Part shown: piece by piece, positions 33,672 to 46,914 of the stretch
Position numbering within the stretch: the stretch's first letter is position 1
Layout: each line of letters starts with the position of its first letter
NCBI RefSeq assembly: GCF_000002595.2
Contig: NC_057015.1
Span: forward strand, 3,999,955-4,063,954
Length of the DNA stretch: 64,000 bases
Direction of reading: 5' to 3'
Source of the DNA: Chlamydomonas reinhardtii
Taxonomy: Eukaryota > Chlorophyta > Chlorophyceae > Chlamydomonadales > Chlamydomonadaceae
Notes under the pieces: generated by a model
Database searches by the model: none
Seen by the model: the letters and a program-made list of their open reading frames with translations, nothing else
What the model was told of the DNA's origin: nothing
Position numbers and translations under genes: made by a program

Positions 33672-35894
33672 TCACATGCTGTTCAGCCAGTCATCTAGGC
33701 TCTGCGCGGCGGCCTTTCCGCCGCCAGGAGCTGCGGCCGGGGCCGCTGCCGTCGCCGCCGCCGCCGGAGCAGCGGTGGTGCCCAGTTTGGCGACTGGCCG
33801 AGCCTGCGAAGGAAGAGACGCAGTCGTATTGGAAAATCGGCATGCAAGGGCGGATTCGGATCGGCCGCCACCCGGTCAGCACATTCGCGGGCGGCACGTG
33901 TCGGCGGTGCCTAGTACACCATGGCCGCCTCAATACGCAGCGGCATTGCCAGGCTGTCTCAAAATGCAGGCGGAACCTCCAGGGCGGCTTGCAGCCGCTT
34001 CTCACCTGCTGGACAGTTGTGGCGCCGCCAGCTTGCGGCAGCCCCGCCCGCGGCGGCGCTGCAGCTGCCGCCCCCGCCATCGGAACCCCCACCGCGCCAC
34101 CCGCTGCGGGGGGTAGCCCCAGCAGGAGCCGAAGCTCGTCATCCATACCCGCACCCGCAGCAGCACCACCAGCAGCCCCGCTGCCGGCGGCGGCTTTCCC
34201 AGCGCCTGCTGCCAACCCTGCAGCTGGTGAAGCTGCGCCGCCCGTGCCTGCGGTCACGCCGCCAGCCACCCGCACCGGGAGTCCGGCCACAATCTTTGGC
34301 ACCACGGGCATTCCTGCTGCTGCTGCCGTCCCCAACCTAGCCGCCACCGGCCCTCCCACCGTCTTCACCGTAACCGGCACCGCTGTGGCTGCTGGAAGCC
34401 CTACCGGCCGTGGCTGCAATGACGCCGGTAGCGACACGCCAGCACCCGCCGGCCGTATCCCCACGGCGCCGCTCGCTGCAGCGGCGGTTCCCGGCTTGGC
34501 GGCCGCCACCACCGGCCGCCCCGTCAGCAGAGCAGCCAGCTCTGCATCCTCGTCGCCGTCATCCACTGCACTGCCGCTGGCCGCTGCAACAGCTGCGGGC
34601 GACGCAACTGGCACCGCGGCGGCAGCTACCGCCGGCGTGACGAGCACTGGCACCGGTATCGGCACCGGGGGCACCAGCGACACTGCCAGGCGTGCTGGTG
34701 CTGCCACTTGCGCCGGCGCTAGGGCTGGTGCTGCTGCCTTGGCGGCTGTAGTAACTCCAGACGCTGCTGGAGCTGCTGCAGCTGCCGGCTCGCAGCCCTC
34801 CAGGTAGTGCGGCTCCAGCCCCAGCAGCTGGTGTAGCGGCAGGGCTGACAGGCAGTCGCCAAGCTGTTGCAGGTCGATGGCCAGGAGCTGCAGGGGGGGG
34901 GCGGGGTTGATGGCAGCGCCTGGATGAGTGATAGCGAGTGATTGGGAGTGTGTGTGCTGCAACGTGTGTGTGCAGCAGAGTCTGGAAGACAGGGTACTGG
35001 TCCTGTCCTCCCCAGCCGTCCGGTCTAGGCCCGTGAAATGAGGAGCTAGATAGGTTGATCCTGTCTGAGCGCTAGCCCTCTTAAACCGTTCTGAGTGGTC
35101 GTCTGTCCTAGGCGCAAGCTCAACACATTGTTCGCGTGTGGGGACGCCGCGTTGGCGAGACATGTAGACACGCCGCACCCCTGGAGGGCACTGTAATGGC
35201 ATCTGTAATTCGGTGTTTCGCTATGTGTCCGGCTGGCGCTCATGCAAGCCTGGCCACAAGCAGCCTCAACATACACAACACCCAGCCCCGCTCCTTCACT
35301 CGCACCTGGTCCGGTGCCTGTGTGGCGCCAAGCGGCGGCGCCTCGTCTCCTATGTCCTGCAGCGCCGCGCGGAAGCGGTAGAAGGCGGCTGAGCTGAGGG
35401 CGCCGCCTCCGCCCGCCGCCTCCGCTTCCGCCAGCAGCTCCTCCAGGTCAGCACCCTGGGAGCGCGGCGCGACGGTGCCGTCCTCAGGCGCCGCCGACTC
35501 ATCGTCATAACTGCATTGTAGAGTCCGGAAGAAGGAGGGGAGCTAGTATGCCAGAGTGTCCGTGCAGTTGAATGAATGGTGACGGCGACGCAAGCCCTAC
35601 TGACAGTAGGTGGCAATGGTAGATGCTAGGGCGCCGGCTGCCGTCGTTGGGTTGAGGCAGAGGTGCCTGTGGACGCGGCTTGCGGCGCGCTGATGCATCA
35701 GCAGATGCATGTCAAGGTGCGGCGGCCTCTCACCGGAACGCATTACTGTCAAGGCCGTCAGAAGGGGCCTGGCGTGCGGGGCCCCCGCCAGCGCGCCCTC
35801 CGCCAGCACGGCCCCCGCCTCCTCGGCGCCCTCCACGGCCTCGCGAGCTGCGAAACTTTTGCCGGGCATAGGCTTTCTCGTTGAAGTCAGCCAT
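33672..35894 (-). CDS. Candidate Aven homologue (RGG-rich, LDDWL C-terminus)
   Basis: Four exons in minus order: 35894-35734, 35510-35306, 34887-34006 and 33803-33672; 1380 nt, 459 aa, all phases matching. The order of parts follows animal Aven. First comes an N-terminal RG-rich stretch (FRSSRGRGGRRGGGGRAGG). Then DLEELLAEAEA and FYRFRAALQDIGDE, followed by a Leu-rich segment (LLAIDLQQLGDCLSALPLHQ). A long Ala/Pro/Val-rich linker contains DDELRLLLGLP, like Aven's EEELDLLLNLD. The C-terminus SLDDWLNSM resembles Aven's ELEDWLDSM. Animal Aven is an apoptosis and checkpoint regulator and RGG-dependent translation factor. Homology is my judgement from motif order, not a search. The third exon is extremely biased in composition. 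Intron 2 holds dispersed repeat family A copy 2. Confidence 0.6.
34928..35195 (+). repeat. Dispersed repeat family A, copy 2 (in Aven-like intron 2)
   Basis: Homologous to 30935-31245 over nearly its whole length and in the same plus orientation, antisense to the host gene. The hairpin region reads GGAAGACAGG then CCTGTCCTCC. The right end is GGAGGGCACTGTAA, as in copy 3. Confidence 0.8.
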
Positions 35895-37083
<1,189 letters not shown>

Positions 37084-40000
37084 CTACCGCCACGGCCTGC
37101 CCCGCCATGAGCCGGCCACCCAGCCCACCCATGACCCCACTGCCCACTTCCAGCTGCTGACCTGCTGTACTGCGTGCAACAGCAGGTCCCTCACGTCCGC
37201 CGCCGCCGCCCGGCCGCGGCCCTGCCACACGCCGCGCACCGCGCCCGCGTTAATCGCAAGCCCCAGCACGGCATTTGCAAGCGCAAGCGTCGCCACCAGC
37301 CACCACAGCAGGCTTCGCCCCCGCGGCCGGCCGCTAGCGGCCCCGCCCAGTCCCGCCGCCGCCGCAATGCCCAGCACCGCGCTGCCGTACAGCAAGACCA
37401 CCGTGCTCAGCGCCTCATCACGGCGTGCCCGGACCTCCAACGCGTCCAGGCGTGCGGCTAGCGCCTCAACTGCTGGCGCCGTGGCCTCGCCGGCGCGCTG
37501 CGCGGCCTGCGCAGGCGCCAGCGCTAGCGCCGCGTCGAGTTGGGTCATCTGGAAAGGGTAACAGGACAAGGCACTAGGTCAAGAACGAGGTCCTGGGAAC
37601 CGATACAACGTTGTGCATGACGCAGCGCGCATGTTAATGTGGTTACCCGTTACATGCCAGCCTCTCGCAGCAAGCCCGCGAACAGCCGGACGCGCCCACG
37701 CTGTGCCCGCTAAACCCCGCAGCAAAGCCGCCTACACCACCATCTGCCCACGCGAACCCCCCTCCCCACCTTGTCCTCCATGGCCTGCGCATCCGCCTCC
37801 AGCTCCTCATGCCGTGCGTTCAGCGCGTCCACCAACGCGTGGATGTAGGCCCACAGCCGCGTCTGGTTGAGCTTGAGCATCATCATCTCCTGCTTGATCA
37901 CGTCGAACAAGTTGCCCGCCAGCCGCGGCTTGCTGGCTGACCCGCCGTCCAGCATGGACAGCAGAGTGTCGAGCGGCAGCGTCTGTGCAGGTGCAGGCAC
38001 GGCAGACGCAGGCACGCCTGAGGTGCCGCCTGACGCGGCGGCTGTGACGGCGGCCGCGGCTGCTGCGGCTGCGCCAGCGAGTGGCGCGGTGCCGTGGGCG
38101 GGTGGCGCGGGCTGTGGCGTGACGGGCTGCGGCTGCGTGTGGGCGTGCGCAGCTGCCCAGGCGTCGCCGGGCGAGGTAGACAAGGGCGCGGGGTGCGGCA
38201 GACTGCCATCGCTGTTGGTCAGCAACCGACCCTCAGGGGCGCCTGGTAGATGCGCGTTATCCACAGCGCCTGAGGGTGGTAGCGTGCCCCCGTCGCCGCC
38301 CTGGCCAGACGTTTCTGCGCCGCTGCCCAGCGTGGCATTTGAAGAAGCAGCCAATCCCGCAGACGTTGCGTCCAGAGCGCCACTCGCCTCCGCCGCCGCA
38401 TCTGCAGGCGCTTTGGGGTGTGGAGTCGCGTTGGTAGCTGCTGGTGTACTGCTGGCACCGTCGATGGCGGCTGTGGGCGCAGACGCGGAAGCAGGTGAGG
38501 CGCCCGCAGCTTCTGAGCCTGCGGCAGGCCTGGCAGGCGCCGGCCCGGCTGGCGGCGTCATCTGCGGCGGGGGTGGCCCCGGCGGAAGCACACTGCCGTT
38601 GCTTGGCACAACAGAGGCGCCTGCAGAGCCGGCCGCATCCAGTATGGACGTGGCCCTTTCTTGTGCCGCCTGCGCATCCGCATTACCGCCCACGTTCGCG
38701 GACGGAGGCGTGCTTGCAGCAGCCGGTGCCGTGGCCGCTGTGCCGGCGCCTGAGGAGCTACCAACTGTTGAGGTAGCCTCCCCGGACGCACGGCCTGCGG
38801 CGGTCGTCTCTGGGCTTGCAGCCGCTGCGCTAGAGGGCGTAGAAGAGCCCCCAGCCTTCCCTGCTTCCGCCTTCGGCGGCGGTGCTGGCGGCGCAGGCGT
38901 AGTGCCAGTCGTCAAGCTGTCACCAACACTGCTGCCAGGTGACCGCACCGGGTCGCGCTGCTCGACGCCCGCAGCGCCCTGACCGGCCGTTGCCGCACCA
39001 GTGCCCCCCTGAGCCGCCGCCTTGTTTGCTCTGTCCGCATCGCTACTGCCGCTGCCTGCCAGTGCATCAGACTTGGCGCTGATGACCTCCGATGGCGGCT
39101 TGGCCGCTGTAGCTGCAGTGTCTGCGCCTGCAGCTTCGCCAGGCGCCGTGATCGTGCTTGGCTCAGGCGCCTCCACAGCCGCCGGCTTCCGCCCAGCACC
39201 CTCCTCGTCCGAAGCCGCTTGTCGCTCCGAAGCGCTGAAGGTCTCATTCACCACCGCCTCACGCTGCTGTGGCTGCGAATCCTTGTCGAGCTCATTTGAG
39301 CCTGAGGCGGAACACGTGCCGGGCACCTCGCAGCTGCCCGCCGCGGCCGCGCTGGCGGTGCTAGACTGCACCACTGGAGCGAGGCTGGTCCCAGCTGCAG
39401 GCGTTGGAGCTCCCGCAGCCTGTGCTGCAGCGTCTATTCCGCCCTCGCCACCACCCCCGCTACCATTGCTGGTGCAGTTGTGTTCTGAGGGGCCCGCATC
39501 TGCGGCGGCCGTGGGGCCGGTGGCTGCAGCCGAGGGGGCTGCCGCCGGCGCAGCAGCTGCCCCAGGCGACCCCGCAGGTACCACAGGCGGCAGGGGAATG
39601 GGCTCCACGCTGCCTCCTGGCGTCGTGGCGGCGGCGGGAGCGGCTTGCCGCGTTTGGCCCGTAACAGCAGCTGCAGGCGCACCCGCGGCTGCTGGCGTGG
39701 CAGGCTGTGGAGGCGGCGGCGGTGGACTTAATGGCGGCGGTGGTGGCGGCGTGGCGCTGAGCGGCCGCGACAGCGCCGCCTCCAGCTCCTGCGCCGCGGT
39801 GACGCCGCGTGCCTCCATACCGTTGAGCGCGCACATCTCCTCCGAGCCGTAGTGGGTCAGGACCTGGAAGGCACGCATTGTGAGGGCACGCACGTCTTGG
39901 AACTCTCCATATGGGGTCCATCTTGCTCCGGCAGTGCTCCGGTGTGCGCCCCGCAGCCTGTTCATGTGCCGATGTCCAGCCGTCAGACAGCCCAGGCCAC

Positions 40001-42342
40001 CCCAACGCCAGCCCCAGCCCCACCCGAACGCCAGCCCCAAGCCCAGGCCGGCGCATACCCGTCGCACCTGCAGCAGCAGGTAGCGCACGCGTGCCTTGCG
40101 CGGCAGCCGGAACGTCTGGCTGCCCTTCTTGTTCTCGGCCCGGAATGTGCCCAGCAGCTGCCAGCCCTCCGACTCCAGCCCGCGCCCATAGTCCGCCAAG
40201 CCGTCCTTCTTGGGGTGCGACTGGCGGCCCTTGATCAGGAAGTCGCGCACGCGGGAACTGTACATCTCCTTCATCGTGATCTGAGAGCGGGCGGCGCGTG
40301 CGCGTGCGCGTGCGCGTGGCGTTGCAGGTTTGTTCCGTTTGATGTCAAGTCCAGGCACGAACACGCCTACTGTTAAGGTGACGACTGTCGCTCACCTACG
40401 AGTACCGCCCACACCCACGCGCATGCCCTCGCCCCAGCTCCCACGCCCCAGCGCCCGCCCCGCGCACCTTGATCTCGTCCACTCGCCCCAGCTGGCTGAG
40501 CTCCACGATGACCCACTTGGAGGCGCTGCAGGCGTTCTTCATGTAGCTGTCGTCGTCGCCGTCAATGAGCCGATCCGGCCGCTTGGCCTCTTTGTTGGCG
40601 GCCACGATGCTGGCGCCGTCGGACGCAGCCGCCAGATTAATCTTGCGCTGACCGTCGTCATCGTCATCCAGGAGGACACCCGCAGCCAGGTCTGGGCCGG
40701 CGCCGCCGCCGGTGCCGCCGGAGGCCGCTGACGCGGCGCCTGCGCCTGCGGCCCCGCCTGTAGCACCGCCTGGGCCCGCGCCGGCTGCGCCCGCTGCGGC
40801 GGCGCCGCTACTAGAACCCCCAGACCCTGGCACGCCCAATGCGGCGGCACCAGCGTCTGCTGGCACGCCGGCACCGGCCCCCTGTCCCGATCCGCCAACG
40901 ACGACACTGCCAGCAGCGTCAGCCGCAGCTCGGCCGTCCGGTCCACCCTCCCCGCCGTAGTTTGGGGCACCAGCCGTGCCATCTACGAAGATGTCTTCCA
41001 TGCCGGGCGCCAAGCCGCCACCCACCTGCGCAGCCGCGGCCGCCGCCATGGCCGCCGCTGCCGTAGGATCAGTCAGCACGTTCAGGTCCTGGGCCGGAAT
41101 GGACATCACGAACTCCTCGGGCTTGGGGATCGCAGTGTGCGTGCTCCGCTTCCGCTGCGTCTCCGGCTGTGTGGCCGCTGCTGCCGGTGGTGGTACAGAC
41201 CCTGCTGCAGCCGCAGCCGCTGCCGGGCTCGCGGGCGCCCCGCCCGCATCGGCAGCGGCTGCCTGCGTGCCGCTGGCAGCAGGCGGCGTGGCCGCTGCCC
41301 CAGCCGGAGCGGCTACTTCAGCTCCTGCCCTAGCTTCCGCCGACAAAGTGCCGTCCAGTGTAGCGGCTGTTGGTGCGGAGGGTGGCGTGGCAGCAGCACC
41401 CTTTGCTAGCGGGGCATCAGCTGCAGCAGCAGCTGCAGCCGGAGCACCCGCAGCACTCGCCGCCGGCGTGGAAACTGCCTCCGGCCCCCCAGCCTGGCTG
41501 GACCGCGTGTCAACAGCGGCAGCCTTATCTCCACCCACCCGGCTTGCGGGTGCAGCGTGACCACTCCCGGCATCACCTGCTGTTGACGGCGACGCCAGTG
41601 GCTTCAGGTGCTGTGCCGGCGGCGGTGCACCGGCCGAGCTCGCATCCCCCCCCACAGTTGCACTACCACCGCTACTCTGATGCCCTGTGGTCACTGCCGC
41701 CGGCTTTAAAGCATTCGACACCGTAGTCGCATCAGATGCTAGGCCCTGCACCTCTATCCCTACGGCAGTAGCAGCTGTAGCCGCCGCCGGGGATGCACCA
41801 GTGAGCTCAGCGCCCCCCGAGCCGCCGCGAGCTATTGTTGAGCCCTGCACATCATCCGGCAACGCAGCTGCGTGTGCACTTGCATCTGATGTGCCGCCAG
41901 CCCCCGACGAGCTGCTGAGCTCCGGCTGTTGGCCACCGTCGGACGCTGCGCTGGGCGCCGCCTGTAGGCCAGTGCCACAGACACTCTTCCTCAGCGCGCA
42001 AGTCACGTCACCGGGGTGAAAACTTCGGTAACATGGAAATTCTTTCCTATGATCCGATGCTAATGATGTGAGCACTTCTGAAGTAGACCAGGCTCGCGTG
42101 CGGACAGAGGCGTGCTTGTGAAGATCCTCTAGCCGCGCCTTACCCGGCCGCCGCCCCCTGACGCCTGTTCAGCTCCTGTCGATGCGTCTAGCGTGTCTGC
42201 ACACACATGTGGACTCGACAGTTGGCCAGAGAGCAACGGAAATCGCGAGACTGTTGCCCCCAGCGATACGCGACATACCTGATGCAACGCTAATCAGCAC
42301 CAGCGCTATAATTAACAGGACATAATAACTGCGAGGGCGCAT
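37084..42342 (-). CDS. Mid-SUN domain protein (SUCO/SLP1, plant SUN3-5 type), ER membrane
   Basis: Six exons in minus order: 42342-42279, 42175-42144, 41961-40468, 40280-40068, 39863-37770 and 37548-37084; 4362 nt, 1453 aa. A signal peptide (MRPRSYYVLLIIALVLISVA) is followed by a long Ala/Gly/Pro-rich region. The SUN-like domain (about 465-630) reads IVAANKEAKRPDRLIDGDDD, WVIVELSQLGRVDEIK, then VRDFLIKGRQSHPKKDG, WQLLGTFRAENKKGSQTF and VLTHYGSEEMCALNGMEA. After another low-complexity stretch comes the conserved LFDVIKQEMMMLKLNQT helix, a coiled coil and two hydrophobic segments (VVLLYGSAVLGIAAAAG; LLWWLVATLALANAVLGLAI). Relatives sit in the ER/nuclear envelope and protect folding of membrane proteins. 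Exon 2 is only 32 bp. The start of exon 3 is chosen by phase; ending after 37548-37084 assumes no further exon. Confidence 0.85.
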
Positions 42343-42678
42343 TAAACGGCCGGCCTTGGCTCTGTCGCAAAGTTGTGTAACAAACACGCAGCGTTTGGCC
42401 CTGGTTTGGGTCCAAACGACGGCCTTGTCCTATGTTTTCGCCGTTGTCATTGCTGTGCGAGGAGACGAGTTTGGTGGAGAGGGTAATTGGGCCACGATGG
42501 ACCGAGGCCCCTTAATGCTGCTCCTCGTCTCTGTTGTAGCCCCTGCGCGATTAGCTTCACACTGTTTAAGCTTGTGCAATATAGCCACATCTTAAAGCAC
42601 TTGTTGAATTTGAGGAGCATAAAAGAGCAACTTGTCAAAGGAGCTGCTCGCAACTCGCTTGACGGGCCCGGCGCAAAA
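42343..42678. promoter_or_regulatory. Bidirectional promoter, SUN-domain gene / LSD1-like gene
   Basis: A stretch of 336 bp separates the divergent start codons (42342 minus, 42679 plus). It must contain both promoters and 5' UTRs. No specific element is recognised. Confidence 0.5.
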
Positions 42679-43835
42679 ATGTCGGTGTGGATGCCCCCAG
42701 GCGGAGGTAGGCAACGTGGGAGCCCGGCCACTCGCTCGCGCGTGCTCAGGGGCTCATTCTACTTCCTGCAGGCTCAGGTTCCATGGCCCCGCCTTCTCAA
42801 AGCCACCTGGTATGCGGAGGATGCCGCTGCCTGCTGATGTATCCCCAAGTAAGTCTGACTTGGGCAGCAACTGCCTTGTACACGTTTGACGCGCAAGCAG
42901 GCCGTGTACGAGGCCAGGTGCCCCTCGCCTCCTCGTGTCTCCGTCAACTGTCCCCTTGCCCCGGCTCCTGCCGTCGCCATCACGCAACCAGGGCGCCTCC
43001 AATGTCCGCTGCTCACGATGTGGACACATCACATCTGCACCAGCATCAGCCGGCGCGGACAGCTCCCAAATCGTGTGCAACGGGTGCCGGGTGCTCCTCA
43101 GCTACCCGCGCGGCGCGCAGAGCGTCCAGTGCTCGCTTTGCCACGCGGTGACGCAGGTATGTGTTGGGGGCCAAGGGATGTGAAGCTTGGCGTCAATGGG
43201 TAGGGTCGCATACGACACTTTCTGTCTGTCGGTTTCCTCACAGACGCAGCAGGCGTGGCCCGCAGCCGCCCGGCCCACAGCCAAGGGTGTTCGTCAGCGC
43301 AATGACCGGCTCCCGGGGGAAAGAAAAGTCCGGAGATGTCATACTAGGCGCTGCTCCCTTGCGCACCGACTTTCTTTCGTGCCTGCAACATTTGCGCAGG
43401 TGCCGGTGTACGGGCATCTGGTGTGCAACGGCTGCAGCATCATGCTCATGTACCCGGTGGGCGCACAAAGCGTCAAGTGCTCAGTGTGCCACTACGTAAC
43501 GCCCGTCACCGCGGCCACGGCGGCGGCGGGCGGCGCGAGTGGCTCGGTTCCAGCGGCACGACCAAAGACCAAGCAAACGGTCGTGGTGGAGAACCCGCCG
43601 TCATATGACGAAAAAGGCAACGAGGTGCGTTGGGGTGGTTTGCGGCGACTGCCATCGTACCTTGCCGTGCGAGCCCAGCCCTCGTAGTGAAACACCGCAG
43701 TGCGTCATTCATGCTATCTGCTGTCACGTGTCAGATGTCGGAGTGGTTACTAGCCAAGCAGCTGACAAACTGCCGCACCTGATTGCATTGGTGCAGGTTG
43801 CCAACATCGCTGTGGGCGTGAAGGCGGACACTTGA
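42679..43835 (+). CDS. LSD1/LOL-type protein with three zinc fingers
   Basis: Five exons: 42679-42706, 42772-42848, 42992-43156, 43400-43624 and 43797-43835; 534 nt, 177 aa. Three LSD1-type C-x2-C...C-x2-C fingers stand in series: [40 protein letters not shown] and [20 protein letters not shown], each followed by a second half with the last Cys. The first finger is split by intron 2. A short Pro/Tyr tail ([12 protein letters not shown]) follows. In land plants LSD1 restrains hypersensitive cell death and binds the type I metacaspase AtMC1; a type I metacaspase lies 5.5 kb to the right here. A TGTAA at 44164 is the first poly(A)-type signal downstream. Confidence 0.9.
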
Positions 43836-44163
43836 AGCGCGTGCCGCAGCGCATAGGGCGGCGCGACGGCAGCGGGGTGGCACCACAGAGCATGCTGGCC
43901 TGGCTGGTTAAGGAGCCAAGGCCTGAATGGACCTGGGCTGTTTGCTTAGTTGCATGATAAGGCCATTCTCTCGTGGCCGGTTTGCGTCAACGGGGGACAT
44001 GAGAGTTACGCACCGATAGACTGACTTTTACGCATGCACACTATGCATCACGTACAGCTGGTGAGCAGACTCGTGTCTGTCCGTTGCAAAACTTTTCCAG
44101 CGCCCGGCGCCTCTGGAGGGCTGGCGTTTCCGTTGACATCTTGTTTGGCGTTAACCGCGTAAT

Positions 44164-44168
44164 TGTAA
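44164..44168 (+). terminator. TGTAA poly(A) signal, LSD1-like gene
   Basis: TGTAA lies 329 nt past the stop codon of the LSD1-like gene. Confidence 0.45.
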
Positions 44169-44724
44169 AGAAGGCACGACAAGGAGGGTCACTAAGTATG
44201 CTGCTGTAGGACAGGCTGCACAAAGCGTGTGACAAGCGGTCATACGGTACTGCGGCTTGGATGGTGTCAGGGGTTGCGTGTTAATCCTGGCATTGCAACC
44301 GCGTAACAAGCTGGTCGGACGCGTGCGGAGTCTGCGATGATGGGCCAAGGAGCGATAGGGACAGTATGCGTGCCAGGAGCTGCGGTTGGCAGTGCGTAAC
44401 ACTGCGAGCAGATGGCTGGTTGTATGTGCGGGTGGCTGCAAAGCTTTGCATACCTTTCGAGAGATAGGGCCTGATGTGGCTGAGAGCAGGTGATTTCGCA
44501 GGCATTCTGCTTGGGTTTCTTACGTGTGACGCTGGTATGATGAGATGCAGAGGAGGTCATGGGTACCAGCTATTCCATGTTGTGTAGGGCCTCGGGGATG
44601 CACACACAGTGTTTGCGCAATGTGCTACAACTGGCAGGGTGGGATGGCGCCATCGGCCTCCGCCGAGCCCTTTGTGAGATGCGGGATACGGCGTGGCTGC
44701 GGCTAGGTGGATGAGAGCAGCCTC

Positions 44725-44839
44725 AGTCCTAGGCGCAAGCTCAACATATTGTTCGCGTGTGGGGACGCCGCGTTGGCGAGAGCCACGGATGGCCCTAATA
44801 CATCAAGGGGGCATTTCACACCCGTGGAGGGCATTGTAA
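44725..44839 (+). repeat. Dispersed repeat family A, copy 3 (partial)
   Basis: Corresponds to the right part of copies 1 and 2, from TCCTAGGCGCAA to GGAGGGCATTGTAA. It is closest to copy 2 in the TTCGCGTGTGGGGACGCC block but shares GAGAGCCACGGA with copy 1. The left two thirds are absent. Confidence 0.8.
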
Positions 44840-46914
44840 GTGCGTGTGCGTGTGCATGCGATGTGTGTATGTGTGGCAGCATCCTGATGGTGCCTAGGGA
44901 TTAATCGTGTTTTATTCGATATCTTAAAAGACAAGCACTCGTCCGCGTCCTGCTCCCCATTACCATGTTACCTAACGCTGACATCAAGCACACCAGAGGC
45001 GACATTCTAATCCTCCCACTCCCGCCTTTCACGGGCGGTTACGTCAAGGCTGTAGTGCAAACAACGTTTCCCCCGCCCGCCTCGCACCCACACATACCCT
45101 GACTAGCCAGACACGCCACATAAAACTGCCCCGACTTGTCCGTTGACAAGGATGTCAAGACCTGCCCCATACGGTCGTGCGAATGCAGTACGGTACTGCA
45201 TGCGGCCACCTGAAACATTCTACCTCAGTCCGCCTAAACCCTGTCCCATCGCACACCTCAGTCCGCCGCCCGTCCGCCCTTAGAATCCCCTTGCTTGCAA
45301 CTAGGGGAGGCTCGTAGCGGCAGCCTTGCAGCCAACCAGCTCCGTCTGACCGTCTGCACCCTTGCAACGGGTGCACGTGCACTCACCAATTTCCCTTATG
45401 CAGCGCCCGCTCCTCCCACCCGCCCGCAGTGCCCCATGACCTTGGAGGGCAAGCTTCACAGTTCACAGCAAGGCCAGCGTGGAGCTGCGCAAGGTAGGGG
45501 CTTGGCAGCTGGGGCTGGGGCGGACTGGTGTACTGCCGTGTGGCGAATGAGTTCTGCCATAGCTAAGGATACAGCAGTACACCAGCTAGCCCTGCGGTGC
45601 CTGTGGTGATGTGGTCCTTGCCGCTCCCCAAGCAACGCGCGGGCTCAGGTACTGTCAAAGGCATAATTTGCATCCCCTCAAGAAGTCAAGATGACCTCAC
45701 AGCACTCCCCATCGGTGACAGTATCCACCAAACTGTTGGGCAGCTTGGGCCACGTCACCCGGTCACCGCACCCCCGCCCACAGACACGCGCAGCCTCTTG
45801 ACCTCCGCCTACACAAATGCTTCACGCGGTGGCATGCCACAGCACCAACGGGGGCGTGGCCGCGCTGGACAAGGACCCCATCACCGCGCCAGTCTAGGAC
45901 GTGATGCAGTGATGCGGCCTTAGGCGAATGAGATGGAGGCTGCGCGTGGGTCTGGCGCCGACTGGTGCTCGTGATACCGTATTGGTTCAATTGACAAGGC
46001 CCCACTGCCCCAGTCCGCCAGCAGTGTTGAAGGATACGGCAAAGAATATTGACTGCCGTACTTGACTATCCGGAGACCGCTGACGGAATTCCAATTGTAG
46101 ATGTGAAGGGCTCATCTCCCACATTATGATTTACGCCACCCTTGAGCTGCTTGTGTGTGCGGTGTGCGATGGAATAGGGCGAAGGGGAGGGGAGGGAGTC
46201 CCGAGAGTGAGAGAGTGGCACATCCCCAGATCCCCTGCCCGAACAGAAGCGTTCGTCAATCCTCCAGCTGAGTTGGTAATGAGCATGGCGACTGCTCACA
46301 CTGAATGTTCGATTCTGGGTTATAAGGGGCGTGCATCGGGCACGTGCTTCAGTGCTATGTTGGATTGACGGAGGGGTTAGTGACCTAGGATGCAGCACGG
46401 GTAGGATGTGCATGGCCATTCTTGCAATCACAGCGGCGGCTTTCATTAACATATAATCAGCTGCCTCCAAGCTTAACACATGCAGTAGGAAGAGAGCAGA
46501 TTAATAAGCGCAATTAGGGAGCAACACAACGCACCGAATCTACCGTATTGGAGAACACACCCGCATCTTCATCATTTTGTTTCCGCATGCCGCCACTAGC
46601 GTTCTGCTCCCCTCACGACGTCTTGGACTTTCTGTTTCCTTGCACGCTGCAAAAAATGCCCAAACTGTTGTCAAAGAAGAACACTCAATGCCTAACACCG
46701 TCCTCTGTTCACAAACTCACTCGCCGCAAGGCTGCCCCCACATCCGTGCACGCACCTGCCAGACACGCCCCACCTCCACTGCAAAACGAGCCACCCAGTG
46801 TCCATGCACCCGGAGCAACAGCCCATCATTAAGCTCCTGCTCTGTCCCGGAGCCGCCAGGCACACCACCTGCCATGCAACCAGGCCCCTGCTCCACCGAG
46901 AGCCGAAGCCGCTC

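Larger units (their letters stand above)
43836..46914. other. Long intergenic region (3.1 kb)
   Basis: It contains the LSD1-like 3' flank (TGTAA at 44164), dispersed repeat family A copy 3 (44725-44839) and a small inverted repeat at 45525/45585. No domain-bearing frame was found on either strand. The right end should hold the Rab5 3' UTR. Confidence 0.5.

Noticed and set aside
33605-34807. 400-codon open frame on the plus strand
   Set aside because: It is antisense to exon 3 of the Aven-like gene; the GC-rich Ala/Pro composition keeps several frames open. It has no domain, and the minus-strand exon structure fits far better.
38000-39852. Long plus-strand frames (Ala/Gly-rich)
   Set aside because: Shadows of the low-complexity SUN-domain exons on the minus strand.
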